In this document: positions 18,829 to 28,670 of the stretch, in pieces
How positions within the stretch are numbered: position 1 is the stretch's first letter
Layout: every line of letters starts with the position of its first letter
DNA from: Pseudomonas caricapapayae
Lineage (GTDB): Bacteria; Pseudomonadota; Gammaproteobacteria; Pseudomonadales; Pseudomonadaceae
Direction: 5' to 3'
NCBI RefSeq assembly: GCF_001400735.1
Contig: NZ_LJPW01000117.1
Location: 1 to 64,000, forward strand
Length of the DNA stretch: 64,000 nucleotides
The notes under the pieces: generated by a model
Database searches by the model: none
What the model was told of the DNA's origin: nothing
The model's input: only the letters and a program-made list of their open reading frames with translations
Translations under genes and position numbers: made by a program

Positions 18829-20784
18829 TCACGCGCCAGTTGAGGTCGGGGTTTGTGCGGGAACATTGCGATTTAGCAGTTCCCTAAGCTGAATTTTCTC
18901 TTCTGCGCTCAACTCGGTTTGCCGAGCCTTGCTGATCAGATGTTCCAGACTGCGCTCGCGTTGGCGAGCGGATAAGCTAGTTATAGTGTCGAAAAACTGT
19001 TGTTCAAGGTTGTCGGCCTCAATCAGCCATTCCTTTTCTGCCAGTGCGCGCAGCAAACGACCCTGTTCAGTGCCATGCCACCGTGCTATCAACTGTAACG
19101 ACCGCAAGCCGGGATTCTTTTGCCTGGCTTCGATAAGTGCGACCAGCAATTGTGCGTTGGATTGGTCTTCTGCAGCGAAATGGCTTGCATTTTCGACCTT
19201 TTCGGCCAGTTCGGGGTGATGCAGCAGGGTTCTCAAAGCGGCCTGCATGGGCGGCTCGACAGCGGTCGGCACGCGCGGCGTTCGGGGTTCGAAGTCCTGA
19301 CGCTTGCCTTTTTTGCCCCAGGATTTGTTGTCCCATTTTTTTTGATTCTGACCGCCGGTTTTCTTTGCCGTCCATTTCTGCTGGGGCTCATAACCGCCCT
19401 GTGGCTGGTAATCGGCAAAGTCAGGCATGGCGTCATAATCGACGTAGGGGTCGTAGCTCGGCGGCGCATCTGCCGGTGCGCTCTGCACCAGCTGGCTGAC
19501 GGCTTCGCCGGTGAGCCCGGTGATTTCAGTCAGGCGCTGGCGCATCAGAATGCGAAGGTTCGCGCCAGGCACTTTGTCGATCAGGGGCGCCGCAAGTGTG
19601 GCCATGTGCGCCTTGCCTTCCAGCGAGCGCGGATCGGACTCTTTGGTCAATTGCTCGAAAAAGTAATCGGCCAGTGGCTGAGCATGCTGATTGATGCGTG
19701 CCTTGAACGCGTCGGTGCCTTCGGAGCGCACCAGTGTATCCGGGTCTTCGCCCTCGGGAAGAAACAGAAAGCGCGCCCGTCGCCCGTCCTGCAGGTTCGA
19801 CAGGGTGGCTTCCAGTGCGCGCCAGGCAGCGTTGCGCCCGGCCTGATCGCCGTCAAAGCAGAACAGCACGTTGGGCACGACCCTGAACAGGCGCTTCAAA
19901 TGCTCTTCGCTGGTCGCTGTGCCCAGCGTGGCCACAGCGTTGCGCAAACCTTGCTGGGCCAGGGCGATGACGTCCATGTAGCCTTCAACCACGATGATTT
20001 CATCGAGATTGCGATTGAATTTGCGCGCCTCGAACAGCCCGTACAGCTCCTGACCCTTGTGGAAAACCGGTGTTTCCGGAGAGTTCAGGTACTTGGGCTT
20101 GTCATCGCCCAGTACCCGGCCACCAAAGGCAATGACGCGCCCTCGCGAGTCGCGGATCGGAAACATCACTCGATCACGGAAGCGGTCGTAGCGTTTGCCG
20201 GTTTCAGCGTTCTCGATCAGCAGGCCGGCATCGATCATGACCTTTTGTTGCAGCGAGTCGCTGCTCAGGTGCTTGTACAGGTTGTCCCAGCCAGGCGGAG
20301 CAAAGCCCAGGCCGAAGTCCCTTGCGATTTCGCCAGAGAGCCCGCGACCCTTGAGGTAGTCCACGGCAGCCTTGCGCGACGGATGGCTTTTCAGGGCCTG
20401 GCGATAGAACTCGGCGGCGGCAGTCAGTAGCGGGTAGAGCGGGGAATCGGTTGGCTGACGGGGCTTCTGGCCTTTTACGCTTTGTTCGCGAGGCACTTCC
20501 ATGCCTGCCGCCTTGGCGAGGTCCTCGACAGCCTGGGGAAAGTCCAGATTGTCGTGGTCCATGATGAAGCCGAGCGCGTTACCGCCTGCGCCGCAACCGA
20601 AGCAGTAATAGAACTGTTTGTCCGGGCTGACGCTGAAAGAGGGTGTTTTCTCTTTGTGGAAAGGGCAGCACGCGGTGTAGTTCTTCCCGGCTTTCTTGAG
20701 CTGCACGCGCGAACTGACTACATCGACAATGTCGGTGCGGTTCAGAAGGTCGTCGATAAAGCTCTGGGGAATCAGCCCGGCCAT
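18829..20784 (-). CDS. dnaG: DNA primase
   Basis: A 651-residue primase starting at the ATG at 20784 (MAGLIPQSF), the conserved start in Pseudomonas; an upstream in-frame start at 20802 would add six residues. The N-terminal CHC2 zinc finger is visible (CCPFHKEKT and YYCFGCGAGG), then the TOPRIM catalytic core (VVEGYMDVIAL and CFDGDQAGR) and a DnaB-binding C-terminal domain after a low-complexity linker rich in K, W and G. It makes RNA primers at the replication fork. Second gene of the macromolecular synthesis cluster. Confidence 0.97.
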   Translation of the reverse strand: MAGLIPQSFIDDLLNRTDIVDVVSSRVQLKKAGKNYTACCPFHKEKTPSFSVSPDKQFYYCFGCGAGGNALGFIMDHDNLDFPQAVEDLAKAAGMEVPREQSVKGQKPRQPTDSPLYPLLTAAAEFYRQALKSHPSRKAAVDYLKGRGLSGEIARDFGLGFAPPGWDNLYKHLSSDSLQQKVMIDAGLLIENAETGKRYDRFRDRVMFPIRDSRGRVIAFGGRVLGDDKPKYLNSPETPVFHKGQELYGLFEARKFNRNLDEIIVVEGYMDVIALAQQGLRNAVATLGTATSEEHLKRLFRVVPNVLFCFDGDQAGRNAAWRALEATLSNLQDGRRARFLFLPEGEDPDTLVRSEGTDAFKARINQHAQPLADYFFEQLTKESDPRSLEGKAHMATLAAPLIDKVPGANLRILMRQRLTEITGLTGEAVSQLVQSAPADAPPSYDPYVDYDAMPDFADYQPQGGYEPQQKWTAKKTGGQNQKKWDNKSWGKKGKRQDFEPRTPRVPTAVEPPMQAALRTLLHHPELAEKVENASHFAAEDQSNAQLLVALIEARQKNPGLRSLQLIARWHGTEQGRLLRALAEKEWLIEADNLEQQFFDTITSLSARQRERSLEHLISKARQTELSAEEKIQLRELLNRNVPAQTPTSTGA

Positions 20785-21226
20785 GGCGTTCTCATCATTC
20801 AAGCGTGGTGCGAAAGTATCGGGTGACTCTACGAGCGTTGCGCCGGCCTGTCAGCCGTCTTTTTCAACGCATCGGCAACAAACGGGCACGTCTTTGCAGC
20901 CGATGGACGGTGGTGGCCTGGAAGGAAATGAAATCGAGCCTGCTGGCAGGTTGGAAGAGCTTCATGCGCCAGTGCCCACCTGAGTGTGACAAAACCGGAG
21001 TACATAAGCCTGGGGACACGGAAGACGCTGCCTTGGCTGAGCTTCTTGCGAAGTCATCAAGGCATACTCGTCTGGTCATTGGCCGATCTGCTGCCCGGAT
21101 GGGCATGGCCAATGTAGCCTGTGAACAGGCTAGACGTGCTTGAATGAGTGTCGAAGTCGCATCTGCGGCCTGGACAGGGTCAATCAATCTAGCTGACGCA
21201 AAACAGCGAAGCTTTAACTGCCAACA
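20785..21226. other. Long spacer between rpsU and dnaG without a supported gene
   Basis: The distance from rpsU to dnaG is 493 bases including the hairpin at 21227. In P. aeruginosa, as I recall, a YqeY-family gene lies between these two; no frame here resembles YqeY. The one longer open frame (20864-21187, minus) has no recognisable domain and no ribosome binding site. It could hold an untranslated leader, a dnaG promoter or a small RNA. Confidence 0.45.
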
Positions 21227-21246
21227 GCCCGGCTGGTTGGCCGGGC
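21227..21246 (-). terminator. Attenuator-like hairpin downstream of rpsU
   Basis: GCCCGGC and GCCGGGC form a perfect seven-base stem with a six-base loop, 31 bases after the rpsU stop. There is no T run, so it is at best a partial terminator or an RNA processing site, as known between rpsU and dnaG in E. coli. Confidence 0.6.
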
Positions 21247-21277
21247 AAGGCAGAAGCTTGCGACGAAGGTCTGTAAA

Positions 21278-21493
21278 TTAATACAGACGAACGGCGCGGC
21301 GCTGTTCGCGCTGGACTTTCTTGGCGTGGCGTTTGACAGCAGCTGCTGCCTTGCGCTTACGCTCCGAAGTCGGCTTCTCGTAAAATTCGCGGCTACGAAC
21401 TTCAGCCAGAACACCGGCTTTTTCGCAGGAGCGCTTGAAACGACGCAGAGCTACGTCGAAGGGTTCGTTCTCTTTAACTTTGACGGCTGGCAT
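21278..21493 (-). CDS. rpsU: 30S ribosomal protein S21
   Basis: A 71-residue basic protein beginning [19 protein letters not shown], the standard bS21 sequence, ending in a lysine/arginine-rich tail. S21 sits on the 30S platform and helps initiation. First gene of the leftward cluster with dnaG and rpoD; divergent from tsaD. Confidence 0.97.
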
Positions 21494-21691
21494 CCAGAGC
21501 TACCTTCATTCATTACCGGGGTCAACGCTTAGTGCAAACACTGCACAAAAGTACGTCGGTTTTTAAGGGTTGCGGATGTTAACCCCTCATTGAGAGGAAT
21601 GCAAAGCCTCTGATCGAAAACCGCTGGTCGGCACCTCGGTCGACGACTATTATGCGCGCCTTCAAATCTGCCCCCTACAAGGCGCAACCCC

Positions 21692-22717
21692 ATGCTAGTA
21701 CTGGGATTAGAAACCTCCTGCGACGAGACCGGTGTCGCGTTGTACGACAGCGAACGCGGTTTGCTCGCGGACGCATTATTCAGCCAGATCGATCTGCACC
21801 GGGCCTATGGCGGCGTGGTGCCGGAGCTGGCTTCGCGTGATCACGTCAAGCGCATGCTGCCGCTGATTCGCCAGACACTGGCGCAGGCGGACTGTGTGGC
21901 CACTGACATCGACGCCATTGCCTACACGGCCGGGCCTGGCCTGGTGGGCGCATTGCTGGTCGGTGCTTCGTGCGCCCAGGCGCTGGCGTTCGCCTGGGAT
22001 ATCCCGGCGCTGGGCGTGCATCACATGGAAGGCCATCTGCTGGCACCGATGCTGGAAGACAATCCGCCACAGTTTCCGTTTGTCGCCTTGTTGGTGTCCG
22101 GTGGTCATACGCAGCTGGTACGCGTCGATGGTATCGGCCAGTACGAGCTGCTGGGCGAGACCCTGGACGATGCGGCAGGCGAGGCGTTCGACAAGACGGC
22201 GAAGATGATGGGCATGCAGTATCCGGGCGGGCCGGAGATTTCACGGGCGGCCATGCAGGGCGTGCCGGGGCGTTTTGCCTTTCCCCGACCGATGACCGAT
22301 CGGCCCGGGCTGGAATTCAGTTTCAGCGGCCTGAAAACCTCTGCGCTCAATACCTGGCAGCACTGTCAGAGCGCTGGAGACGACAGCGAGCAAACCCGCT
22401 GCGACATCGCTCTGGCCTTCCAGCAGGCGGTAGTGGAGACTTTGACGATCAAGTGCAAGCGTGCGCTCAAGCAGACCGGGCTCAAGAGCCTGGTCATCGC
22501 TGGCGGCGTCAGCGCCAACAAGGCCCTGCGGGCTTCGCTGGAAAGCATGCTCGGCGATCTGCGCGGGCATGTTTACTACGCCCGACCCGAGTTCTGTACC
22601 GATAACGGCGCAATGATCGCCTTTGCCGGTTGTCAGCGTTTGCAGGCAGGGCAGAAGGAAGACTTGAGCATCAGCGTGCAGGCGCGCTGGCCTATGGAGC
22701 AGTTACCTGGGCTGTAA
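21692..22717 (+). CDS. tsaD: tRNA N6-threonylcarbamoyladenosine transferase subunit
   Basis: A 341-residue ASKHA-fold protein (older names gcp, ygjD). The metal-binding histidines are in [10 protein letters not shown] near residue 110 and the C-terminal Asp in [12 protein letters not shown] near 300; the N-terminal [11 protein letters not shown] is diagnostic. It transfers the threonylcarbamoyl group from the AMP intermediate to A37 of ANN-decoding tRNAs, working with TsaB and TsaE. Divergent from rpsU, as in other gammaproteobacteria. Confidence 0.97.
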   Translation: MLVLGLETSCDETGVALYDSERGLLADALFSQIDLHRAYGGVVPELASRDHVKRMLPLIRQTLAQADCVATDIDAIAYTAGPGLVGALLVGASCAQALAFAWDIPALGVHHMEGHLLAPMLEDNPPQFPFVALLVSGGHTQLVRVDGIGQYELLGETLDDAAGEAFDKTAKMMGMQYPGGPEISRAAMQGVPGRFAFPRPMTDRPGLEFSFSGLKTSALNTWQHCQSAGDDSEQTRCDIALAFQQAVVETLTIKCKRALKQTGLKSLVIAGGVSANKALRASLESMLGDLRGHVYYARPEFCTDNGAMIAFAGCQRLQAGQKEDLSISVQARWPMEQLPGL

Positions 22718-22752
22718 CGACAGGCGAGGGTGAGAAGGTTTCATCCCGCCCC

Positions 22753-23322
22753 TCAGAAATGTCGTTCGCGTCCGGCGAGCAGGTCGCGTAGATTGCCGCG
22801 ATGGCGCCAGACGATAAGCAGCGTCAACACGCTCATCGGCAGCAGCGCATGGGGTTCCTGCCACGCCAGCAATGGCAGGGTCAGGGGTGTGGCGATCAGC
22901 GCAGCGAGCGAGCTGGTGCGCGTCAGGTAGAGCGTCAGCAGCCAGGCCGCTATCGCCAGTGCGGCTGCGGGCGGGTAAAGGCCCAGCAGTACACCGGCGG
23001 CTGTCGCCACGCCTTTGCCGCCACGGAACCGGAAGTACAGCGGAAACAGATGGCCCAGCACAGCGCAGACACCGATCCAGCCTTGTTGCGATGGATCGAG
23101 GCCCCAGCTGCCGGCGAGCAGAACCGGGATCAGGCCTTTGCAAAGGTCGCCGAGCAGGGTCAGGATGGCCAGTTTTTTACCGGCCAGACGCAGCATGTTG
23201 GTAGCGCCGGCATTGCCGGAGCCACTGGCGCGTGGGTCCGGTCTGCCGCTCAGGCGGCTGAGCAGGATGGCGAAGGACAGCGAGCCGAGCAGGTAGGCGA
23301 AGGTGGCCAGTAACCAAAACAT
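22753..23322 (-). CDS. plsY: Acyl-phosphate:glycerol-3-phosphate acyltransferase
   Basis: A 189-residue inner-membrane enzyme starting [14 protein letters not shown]. The ATG at 23322 is chosen over 23331 because GGA lies about ten bases upstream of it but is adjacent to the other. The conserved loops are visible: GSGNAGATN, the glycerol-phosphate site (LGDLCKG) and [12 protein letters not shown]. It acylates position 1 of glycerol 3-phosphate with acyl-phosphate made by PlsX, the first step of phospholipid synthesis. It faces tsaD tail to tail. Confidence 0.95.
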   Translation of the reverse strand: MFWLLATFAYLLGSLSFAILLSRLSGRPDPRASGSGNAGATNMLRLAGKKLAILTLLGDLCKGLIPVLLAGSWGLDPSQQGWIGVCAVLGHLFPLYFRFRGGKGVATAAGVLLGLYPPAAALAIAAWLLTLYLTRTSSLAALIATPLTLPLLAWQEPHALLPMSVLTLLIVWRHRGNLRDLLAGRERHF

Positions 23323-23396
23323 GCTAACCATTCCGGGCGAGGATGCCCTGATTCTAACGGCGCATCGCGCCCTTGTCGTGCAGCGGAGAGTAGTGC

Positions 23397-23750
23397 TTGG
23401 ACAGAGTTTTCATCGAGGGCCTTGAGGTTGATACGGTCATCGGCGCCTATGACTGGGAGCGTGGCATTCGCCAGTGCCTGCGTCTGGACCTCAGTTTTGC
23501 CTGGGACAATCGCCCTGCGGCTGCAGGCGACGACCTGAGCAAGGCGCTCGACTACGCCAGTGTTTCGACGCGTATTCAGGCTTTCGCCGAGCAGGCACAG
23601 TTTCAGCTGGTCGAGACTTTCGCCGAACGACTGGCTGAAGTGCTGATGAGCGAATTCAATATCCCCTGGCTGCACCTGAAGCTGACCAAGCCGGGCGCTG
23701 TAGCGGCCGCTGCCGGTGTCGGCGTGGAGATCGAGCGCGGATGTCGCTGA
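23397..23750 (+). CDS. folB: Dihydroneopterin aldolase, TTG start
   Basis: A 117-residue protein of the folate pathway that cleaves 7,8-dihydroneopterin to 6-hydroxymethyl-dihydropterin and glycolaldehyde. The start is a TTG ([18 protein letters not shown]); a GGAGAG site precedes it by about nine bases and no ATG lies near. The Lys of LTKPGAV near residue 98 is the catalytic residue. Its last ten bases overlap the start of folK, the next enzyme of the pathway. Confidence 0.93.
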   Translation: MDRVFIEGLEVDTVIGAYDWERGIRQCLRLDLSFAWDNRPAAAGDDLSKALDYASVSTRIQAFAEQAQFQLVETFAERLAEVLMSEFNIPWLHLKLTKPGAVAAAAGVGVEIERGCR

Positions 23751-24265
23751 CGCGGATTTTCCTCGGCCTGGGGAGCAATATCGAGCGCGAGCGGCACCTG
23801 CATGCCGGGCTCGATGCGCTGGATGGCTTTCTGGCTGACCTGAACTGCTCGCCGGTTTTTGAAAGCCATGCGGTGGGTATCAAAAGCGGGCCATTTTTCA
23901 ATCTTGTTGTTTCGGCGCTGACCGACCTGCCGTTGATGGAGCTCGATCGTCGCCTGAAATTCATCGAGGCAGACAACGGCCGCTATGCCCCTGACCGCAA
24001 AGGGCTGCCGTTGGATATCGATGTCTTGTTGTATGGCGATCAGGTCGGCAATTTCGACGGGCTGATCCTGCCAAGGGCGGAAATTCTGAAGAATGCTTTC
24101 GTGCTGCGCCCATTGGCGTTGATTGCCCCCGAACGCTTGCATCCGGGCGTGGGCGTGCCGTTCAGCCAGCTCTGGGCGGACGCGCAGATTGATCAGCAGC
24201 TTTGGCCGGTGGCGTTTGAATGGCGCGGGCTGGCGCTGACGCCTGAGGATTTGCTGCGTAGCTGA
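23741..24265 (+). CDS. folK: 2-amino-4-hydroxy-6-hydroxymethyldihydropteridine diphosphokinase
   Basis: A 174-residue pyrophosphokinase beginning [17 protein letters not shown], with the metal-binding DIDVLLYG near residue 95 and the R-x-x-x-x-K-PRAEI-type segment LILPRAEIL near 110. It pyrophosphorylates the FolB product for condensation with p-aminobenzoate. Overlaps folB by ten bases, so translation is probably coupled. Confidence 0.94.
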   Translation: MSLTRIFLGLGSNIERERHLHAGLDALDGFLADLNCSPVFESHAVGIKSGPFFNLVVSALTDLPLMELDRRLKFIEADNGRYAPDRKGLPLDIDVLLYGDQVGNFDGLILPRAEILKNAFVLRPLALIAPERLHPGVGVPFSQLWADAQIDQQLWPVAFEWRGLALTPEDLLRS

Positions 24266-24391
24266 GGTTTGGGGGGCTTCAGTGCAGACGCCTGTCGTGA
24301 ACGTCAAAGGCTGAAGATCGGACGCAGAGCGTCCAGGGCTGCGCTACCACGCTGGAGCGTAGTAGCGATAGTAACCGCGCACGAGAGCCTG
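24266..24391. repeat. Short palindromes between folK and cca
   Basis: The gap holds GGACGC-AGA-GCGTCC (24320-24334) and ACGCTGGAGCGT (24349-24360), fragments of the GC-rich palindromes scattered between genes in P. syringae. Either could end transcription of the convergent folK and cca genes. Confidence 0.5.
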
Positions 24392-25621
24392 TCAGGCGAC
24401 GTGCTCAGCCTTGTAGGTTTTCAGCGCCCTCAAGCGCTCGTTCTTCAACGCATCACCCAGCTCTTTGCCTTGCAGGCCTTTTTCCAGCAACGGCTGTACT
24501 GAAACGGATCGCGCGGCCTCGGCCGCACCGCGCAGGTAATCGGCCTGTGGATAACTGCGCTGCTCGAAGCCATGGCGTCCTCGGGCGTCCATCTCGCACG
24601 CCACAATGAACTCTTCAAAGCGCTGCGGGCGGCGGTAGACGTCGAAGCTTTGCAGCAACTCCAGCAAGGTCGAGGGTTTCAGCTCCAGTGCCCGGTGGCC
24701 GTGGGTGTGGTACTGGCCGACCAATAGCGCCAGTTCCTGGCACTCCCGCGGTACACGAAAACGCTCGTTGACCGCCTTTATCAGGCGCAGGCCGGTATGC
24801 TCATGGGCAATATGCCTGGGCCATTCGGCTTCCGGCGTCAGCCCCTTGCCCAGATCGTGCAGCAGACAGGCCCAGCGCACGGTCAGCGGCTGTTTGTGAA
24901 TGGCCGATTGCTCAAGCACGCTGAGGACATGCACGCCGGTGTCGATCTCCGGGTGATGTGCAGCGGGCTGCGGCACGCCAAACAATGCTTCGACCTCGGG
25001 CATCAGTTCATTGAGCGCGCCGCAGTCGTGAAGTACCTGGATGAACACCTGAGGCTGTTCTTCCATGAGGGCACGCGAGATTTCCTTCCAGCTGCGCTCG
25101 GCGGTCAGGGCCTTGAGCTCGCCGGATTCACTGAGCTGTCGCATCAGTTTCATCGTTTCGGGGGCGATGGTGAAACCGTATGCCGCATAACGCGCTGCGA
25201 AGCGTGCCACACGCAAAACCCTGAGTGGATCTTCGGCGAATGCAGGGGAAACGTGACGCAATACTCGCGCTTCAAGGTCCTTTTGGCCGTTATAGGGGTC
25301 GGTCAGATTACCGTCCTTGTCTTCAGCCATTGCATTGATCGTCAGGTCGCGCCGAATCAGGTCCTGCTCAAGCGTCACCTCGGGGCTTGCGTGAAACACG
25401 AAGCCCCCGTAACCCACACCGCTTTTGCGCTCGGTGCGCGCCAGCGCGTATTCCTCATTGGTCAGCGGATGCAGGAAGACCGGAAAGTCTGTGCCGACCG
25501 GGCGATAGCCTTTGACCAGCATCTCCTCGGTGCTTGCGCCGACCACGACCCAATCGATATCAGTGACAGGTTGCCCCAGCAGACGGTCGCGTACAGCGCC
25601 GCCAACTTTATAAATCTGCAT
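24392..25621 (-). CDS. cca: Multifunctional CCA-adding tRNA nucleotidyltransferase with HD domain
   Basis: A 409-residue class II CCA enzyme. The nucleotidyltransferase motifs [10 protein letters not shown] (residues 7-16) and DIDWVV (21-26, catalytic Asp pair) are at the N-terminus; the [10 protein letters not shown] motif follows near 110. The C-terminal half has an HD phosphohydrolase signature (LLHDLGKG), giving 2',3'-cyclic phosphodiesterase and phosphatase activity as in the E. coli enzyme. It repairs or adds the 3' CCA of tRNAs. Confidence 0.95.
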   Translation of the reverse strand: MQIYKVGGAVRDRLLGQPVTDIDWVVVGASTEEMLVKGYRPVGTDFPVFLHPLTNEEYALARTERKSGVGYGGFVFHASPEVTLEQDLIRRDLTINAMAEDKDGNLTDPYNGQKDLEARVLRHVSPAFAEDPLRVLRVARFAARYAAYGFTIAPETMKLMRQLSESGELKALTAERSWKEISRALMEEQPQVFIQVLHDCGALNELMPEVEALFGVPQPAAHHPEIDTGVHVLSVLEQSAIHKQPLTVRWACLLHDLGKGLTPEAEWPRHIAHEHTGLRLIKAVNERFRVPRECQELALLVGQYHTHGHRALELKPSTLLELLQSFDVYRRPQRFEEFIVACEMDARGRHGFEQRSYPQADYLRGAAEAARSVSVQPLLEKGLQGKELGDALKNERLRALKTYKAEHVA

Positions 25622-25718
25622 AAAAAACCTCCGTAAGCGCGACAGGATAAACCTTGTGCCGTACTTGCGGAGGCTAAAGCTGCATGGACAAGCGTTTGGA
25701 CAGCCTTTTCCCTAGCGC

Positions 25719-27281
25719 TTACAAATGGACGACCGCCATATCAAGCCGGGGATATTCACTGTCGGCATGCTCGCCTTTTGGAGGTACATGATGCGTCTTG
25801 ACTACCTGATCGCCCTGAAGGGTTTCCAGGTGGATGTCGAAACCCCACAGCCTGTGCAGGTGTTTGAGCACCTCGTCTGTCGAGTCGCCCAGCGGTTTGC
25901 GATTGTGCTGCTGGTGGCGCAGGGTCAGCGAGCGATCACCACGGCGGTCGATGCTGTAGATCTGCACGTTGGGTTCCCGGTTGCCCAGGTTGTACTGCGC
26001 AGCGAGGATTTCGCGGATGGTCCGATAACCGTTTTCATCGTGGATAGCCGGCACCATCAAGTCTTCTTGTTGGTCGTCGTCCATGATGCTGAACAGCTTG
26101 AGGTCGCGAATCACCTTGGGCGACAGGTACTGGAGGATGAAGCTCTCGTCCTTGAAGCTGGTCATCGCGAACTTGATCGCCGTCAGCCAGTCGCTGCCGG
26201 CAATTTCCGGAAACCACTGCCGGTCCTCATCGGTAGGGTTTTCGCACATCCGCCGGATGTCCTGATACATGGCAAAACCCAGCGCGTAGGGATTGATGCC
26301 GCTGTAGTAGGGACTGTCGAAACCGGGCTGGAAAATCACGCTGGTGTGCGACTGCAGGAACTCCATCATGAAGCCGTCGGTGACCAGGCCTTCGTCATAC
26401 AGGTCATTCATCAGCGTGTAATGCCAGAACGTCGCCCAGCCTTCGTTCATCACCTGGGTCTGGCGTTGTGGGTAAAAATACTGCGCAATCTTGCGTACGA
26501 TGCGTACCACTTCTCGCTGCCAGGGCTCCAGCAGCGGTGCATGTTTCTCGATGAAGTAAAGAATGTTTTCCTGCGGCTCGGCAGGGAAGCGTGCGTTGTC
26601 CTCTTTGTTGCCTTTTTCGGCGTTCTTCGGAATGGTGCGCCAAAGATCGTTGATCTGCCGCTGAAGATGCTCTTCCCGATCCTTCTGACGGCGCCGTTCC
26701 TCTTCGGCGGAAATCGGGTACGGTCGCTTGTAGCGGTCTACACCGTAATTCATCAACGCATGGCAGGAGTCGAGCAAGTCCTCCACGGCATCAATGCCGT
26801 GGCGTTCCTCGCACTGCATGATGTATTGCTTGGCAAAGACCAGATAATCAATGATCGAGCTGGCATCGGTCCAGGTGCGGAACAGGTAGTTGCCCTTGAA
26901 GAAGCTGTTGTGGCCATAGCATGCGTGAGCGACGACCAGTGCCTGCATGCAGATGGTGTTTTCTTCCATCAGATAGGCAATGCACGGGTCCGAATTGATC
27001 ACGATCTCGTAGGCCAGCCCCATCTGGCCGCGTGAGTAGGATTTTTCGGTGCTCAGGAAGTGTTTGCCGTAGGACCAGTGATGGTAGCCCAGAGGCATGC
27101 CCACTGACGCGTAGGCATCCATCATCTGCTCGGCAGTGATGACTTCGATCTGGTTGGGATAAGTGTCCAGCGCGTACCGTTCGGCAATTCTGCCGATTTC
27201 ACGGTCGTAGGCCCGGATCAGTTCGAATGTCCACTCTGACCCTGTGGAAAGGGGTTGGCGCTTCTGCTCTCTGGCGGTCAT
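25719..27281 (-). CDS. SpoVR family protein (YcgB-like)
   Basis: A 520-residue cytoplasmic protein of the SpoVR family, with typical segments [37 protein letters not shown] and [18 protein letters not shown]. No enzymatic function is established; in Gammaproteobacteria it is co-expressed with PrkA/YeaG and YeaH under stress and stationary-phase control. Its ATG overlaps the yeaH stop by four bases, so it is the last gene of the prkA-yeaH-spoVR operon. Confidence 0.93.
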   Translation of the reverse strand: MTAREQKRQPLSTGSEWTFELIRAYDREIGRIAERYALDTYPNQIEVITAEQMMDAYASVGMPLGYHHWSYGKHFLSTEKSYSRGQMGLAYEIVINSDPCIAYLMEENTICMQALVVAHACYGHNSFFKGNYLFRTWTDASSIIDYLVFAKQYIMQCEERHGIDAVEDLLDSCHALMNYGVDRYKRPYPISAEEERRRQKDREEHLQRQINDLWRTIPKNAEKGNKEDNARFPAEPQENILYFIEKHAPLLEPWQREVVRIVRKIAQYFYPQRQTQVMNEGWATFWHYTLMNDLYDEGLVTDGFMMEFLQSHTSVIFQPGFDSPYYSGINPYALGFAMYQDIRRMCENPTDEDRQWFPEIAGSDWLTAIKFAMTSFKDESFILQYLSPKVIRDLKLFSIMDDDQQEDLMVPAIHDENGYRTIREILAAQYNLGNREPNVQIYSIDRRGDRSLTLRHQQHNRKPLGDSTDEVLKHLHRLWGFDIHLETLQGDQVVKTHHVPPKGEHADSEYPRLDMAVVHL

Positions 27282-28549
27282 GACACTAACCTTCGCTGGA
27301 AGAGTTCGCGGAATACCGGATAGATATCACCGGCAGAGACCAGCTGCTGCTGGGCGAACGTGTCGGCATAATCCTCACCGATACGTTCGTATTCGTACCA
27401 CAAGGCCTGATGCTCACGCGGCGTGATTTCCACGTAAGTGTAGTACTGCACGAAAGGCATGATCTGTTTGGTCAGGATTTCCCGGCAGATGGGCGAATCG
27501 TCGTTCCAGTTATCCCCGTCCGAGGCCTGTGCCGCGTAAATGTTCCAGTCGCTGCTTGGATAGCGCTCGGCCATGATTTCCTGCATCAGTTTCAATGCGC
27601 TGGAAACGATAGTGCCGCCGGTCTCCCGCGAATAGAAAAACTCTTCCTCGTCCACTTCGCGGGCGCTGGTGTGATGGCGGATGAAGACAACATCGATCTT
27701 GTCGTAATTACGCTTGAGAAACAGGTACAGCAGGATGAAAAAGCGCTTGGCGATGTCTTTGGTCGCCTGGGTCATGGAGCCGGAGACGTCCATCAGGCAG
27801 AACATCACCGCCTTGGAGCTGGGGTTGGGTTGCTTGACCAGCAGGTTGTATTTGAGGTCGAACGTGTCGAGATACGGCACGCGGCGAATACGTGCTTTCA
27901 ATCGATCGATTTCTACTTCCAGTTCCTGAATGTCGCCGAAGTTGTCAGGTTCTTCGCGCTTCATGCGCTCAAGCTCGGCAGTGGCCTCTTTCAGTTTTGC
28001 GCGGCTGCTGCCGGACAGCGCTATGCGGCGTGCGTGCGCCGAGCGCAGGGTGCGGATAATGTTGATGCGCGAAGGATTGCCTTCATTGCTGATGCCCGCG
28101 CGCACGGTCTTGAAAGTGTCGGTGCCGGTCAGGTTGCGTTTGACCAGGTTCGGCAGCTCCAGGTCTTCGAACATGAATTCGAGAAACTCTTCCTGAGTGA
28201 TCTGAAACGAAAACTCATCCATGCCTTCGCCGGAGTTGCCTGCCTTGCCAGGCCCTTTACCGCCGCCGCCTCCTTGAGGGCGGGCAATGTGCTCGCCGGT
28301 GGTGAACTCCTTGTTGCCAGGATGAACAACGGTCTGCTTGCCGCCGCGACCGTGGTGCAGGACCGGCTCGTCGATATCGCGTCCGGGAATGCTGATCTGT
28401 TCGCCGTGTTCCATGTCAGTGATGGAGCGCCGGCTGACGGCTTCCTCCACTGCCTTCTTGATGTGGTCACGGTAACGCCGCAGAAACCGCTGCCGGTTTA
28501 CCGTGCTCTTGTTCTTGCCGTTGAGACGTCGGTCGATCACATAGCTCAT
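27278..28549 (-). CDS. yeaH: YeaH/YhbH family protein (DUF444, VWA-like MIDAS)
   Basis: A 423-residue protein with a flexible glycine-rich segment near residues 80-105 and a von Willebrand A-like domain whose metal site is visible as [11 protein letters not shown] (Asp-x-Ser-x-Ser) near residue 250. It is the usual partner of PrkA kinases and SpoVR, and is thought to act with the kinase in a stress or nitrogen-starvation response. Overlaps spoVR by four bases; separated from prkA by a REP-like inverted repeat. Confidence 0.93.
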   Translation of the reverse strand: MSYVIDRRLNGKNKSTVNRQRFLRRYRDHIKKAVEEAVSRRSITDMEHGEQISIPGRDIDEPVLHHGRGGKQTVVHPGNKEFTTGEHIARPQGGGGGKGPGKAGNSGEGMDEFSFQITQEEFLEFMFEDLELPNLVKRNLTGTDTFKTVRAGISNEGNPSRINIIRTLRSAHARRIALSGSSRAKLKEATAELERMKREEPDNFGDIQELEVEIDRLKARIRRVPYLDTFDLKYNLLVKQPNPSSKAVMFCLMDVSGSMTQATKDIAKRFFILLYLFLKRNYDKIDVVFIRHHTSAREVDEEEFFYSRETGGTIVSSALKLMQEIMAERYPSSDWNIYAAQASDGDNWNDDSPICREILTKQIMPFVQYYTYVEITPREHQALWYEYERIGEDYADTFAQQQLVSAGDIYPVFRELFQRRLVS

Positions 28550-28564
28550 AGGCTCCTCCGGGGA

Positions 28565-28669
28565 GCTTCAAGTTGTAGGCTTCAAGCTGCAAGCGAGCAG
28601 GCCATCCATCCCGGGTCAGGGTATCGATCACCTTTCGCCTGCAGCTGATAGCTTGAAGCTTGCAGCTGC
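28565..28669. repeat. REP-like inverted repeat between prkA and yeaH
   Basis: GCTTCAAGCT (28579-28588) and CTGCAAGC (28587-28594) are matched in reverse by AGCTTGAAGC (28650-28659) and GCTTGCAG (28658-28665). Each arm also contains a second, imperfect copy of the element. This is the common pseudomonad extragenic palindrome built from GCTTCAAGCTGCAAGC. On the prkA-yeaH-spoVR transcript it could limit the amount of downstream mRNA relative to prkA. Confidence 0.7.
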
Positions 28670-28670
28670 T

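Noticed and set aside
20864..21187. Minus-strand open frame of 107 codons between rpsU and dnaG as a possible YqeY gene
   Set aside because: The translation does not resemble YqeY or any family I know, and no ribosome binding site precedes it.
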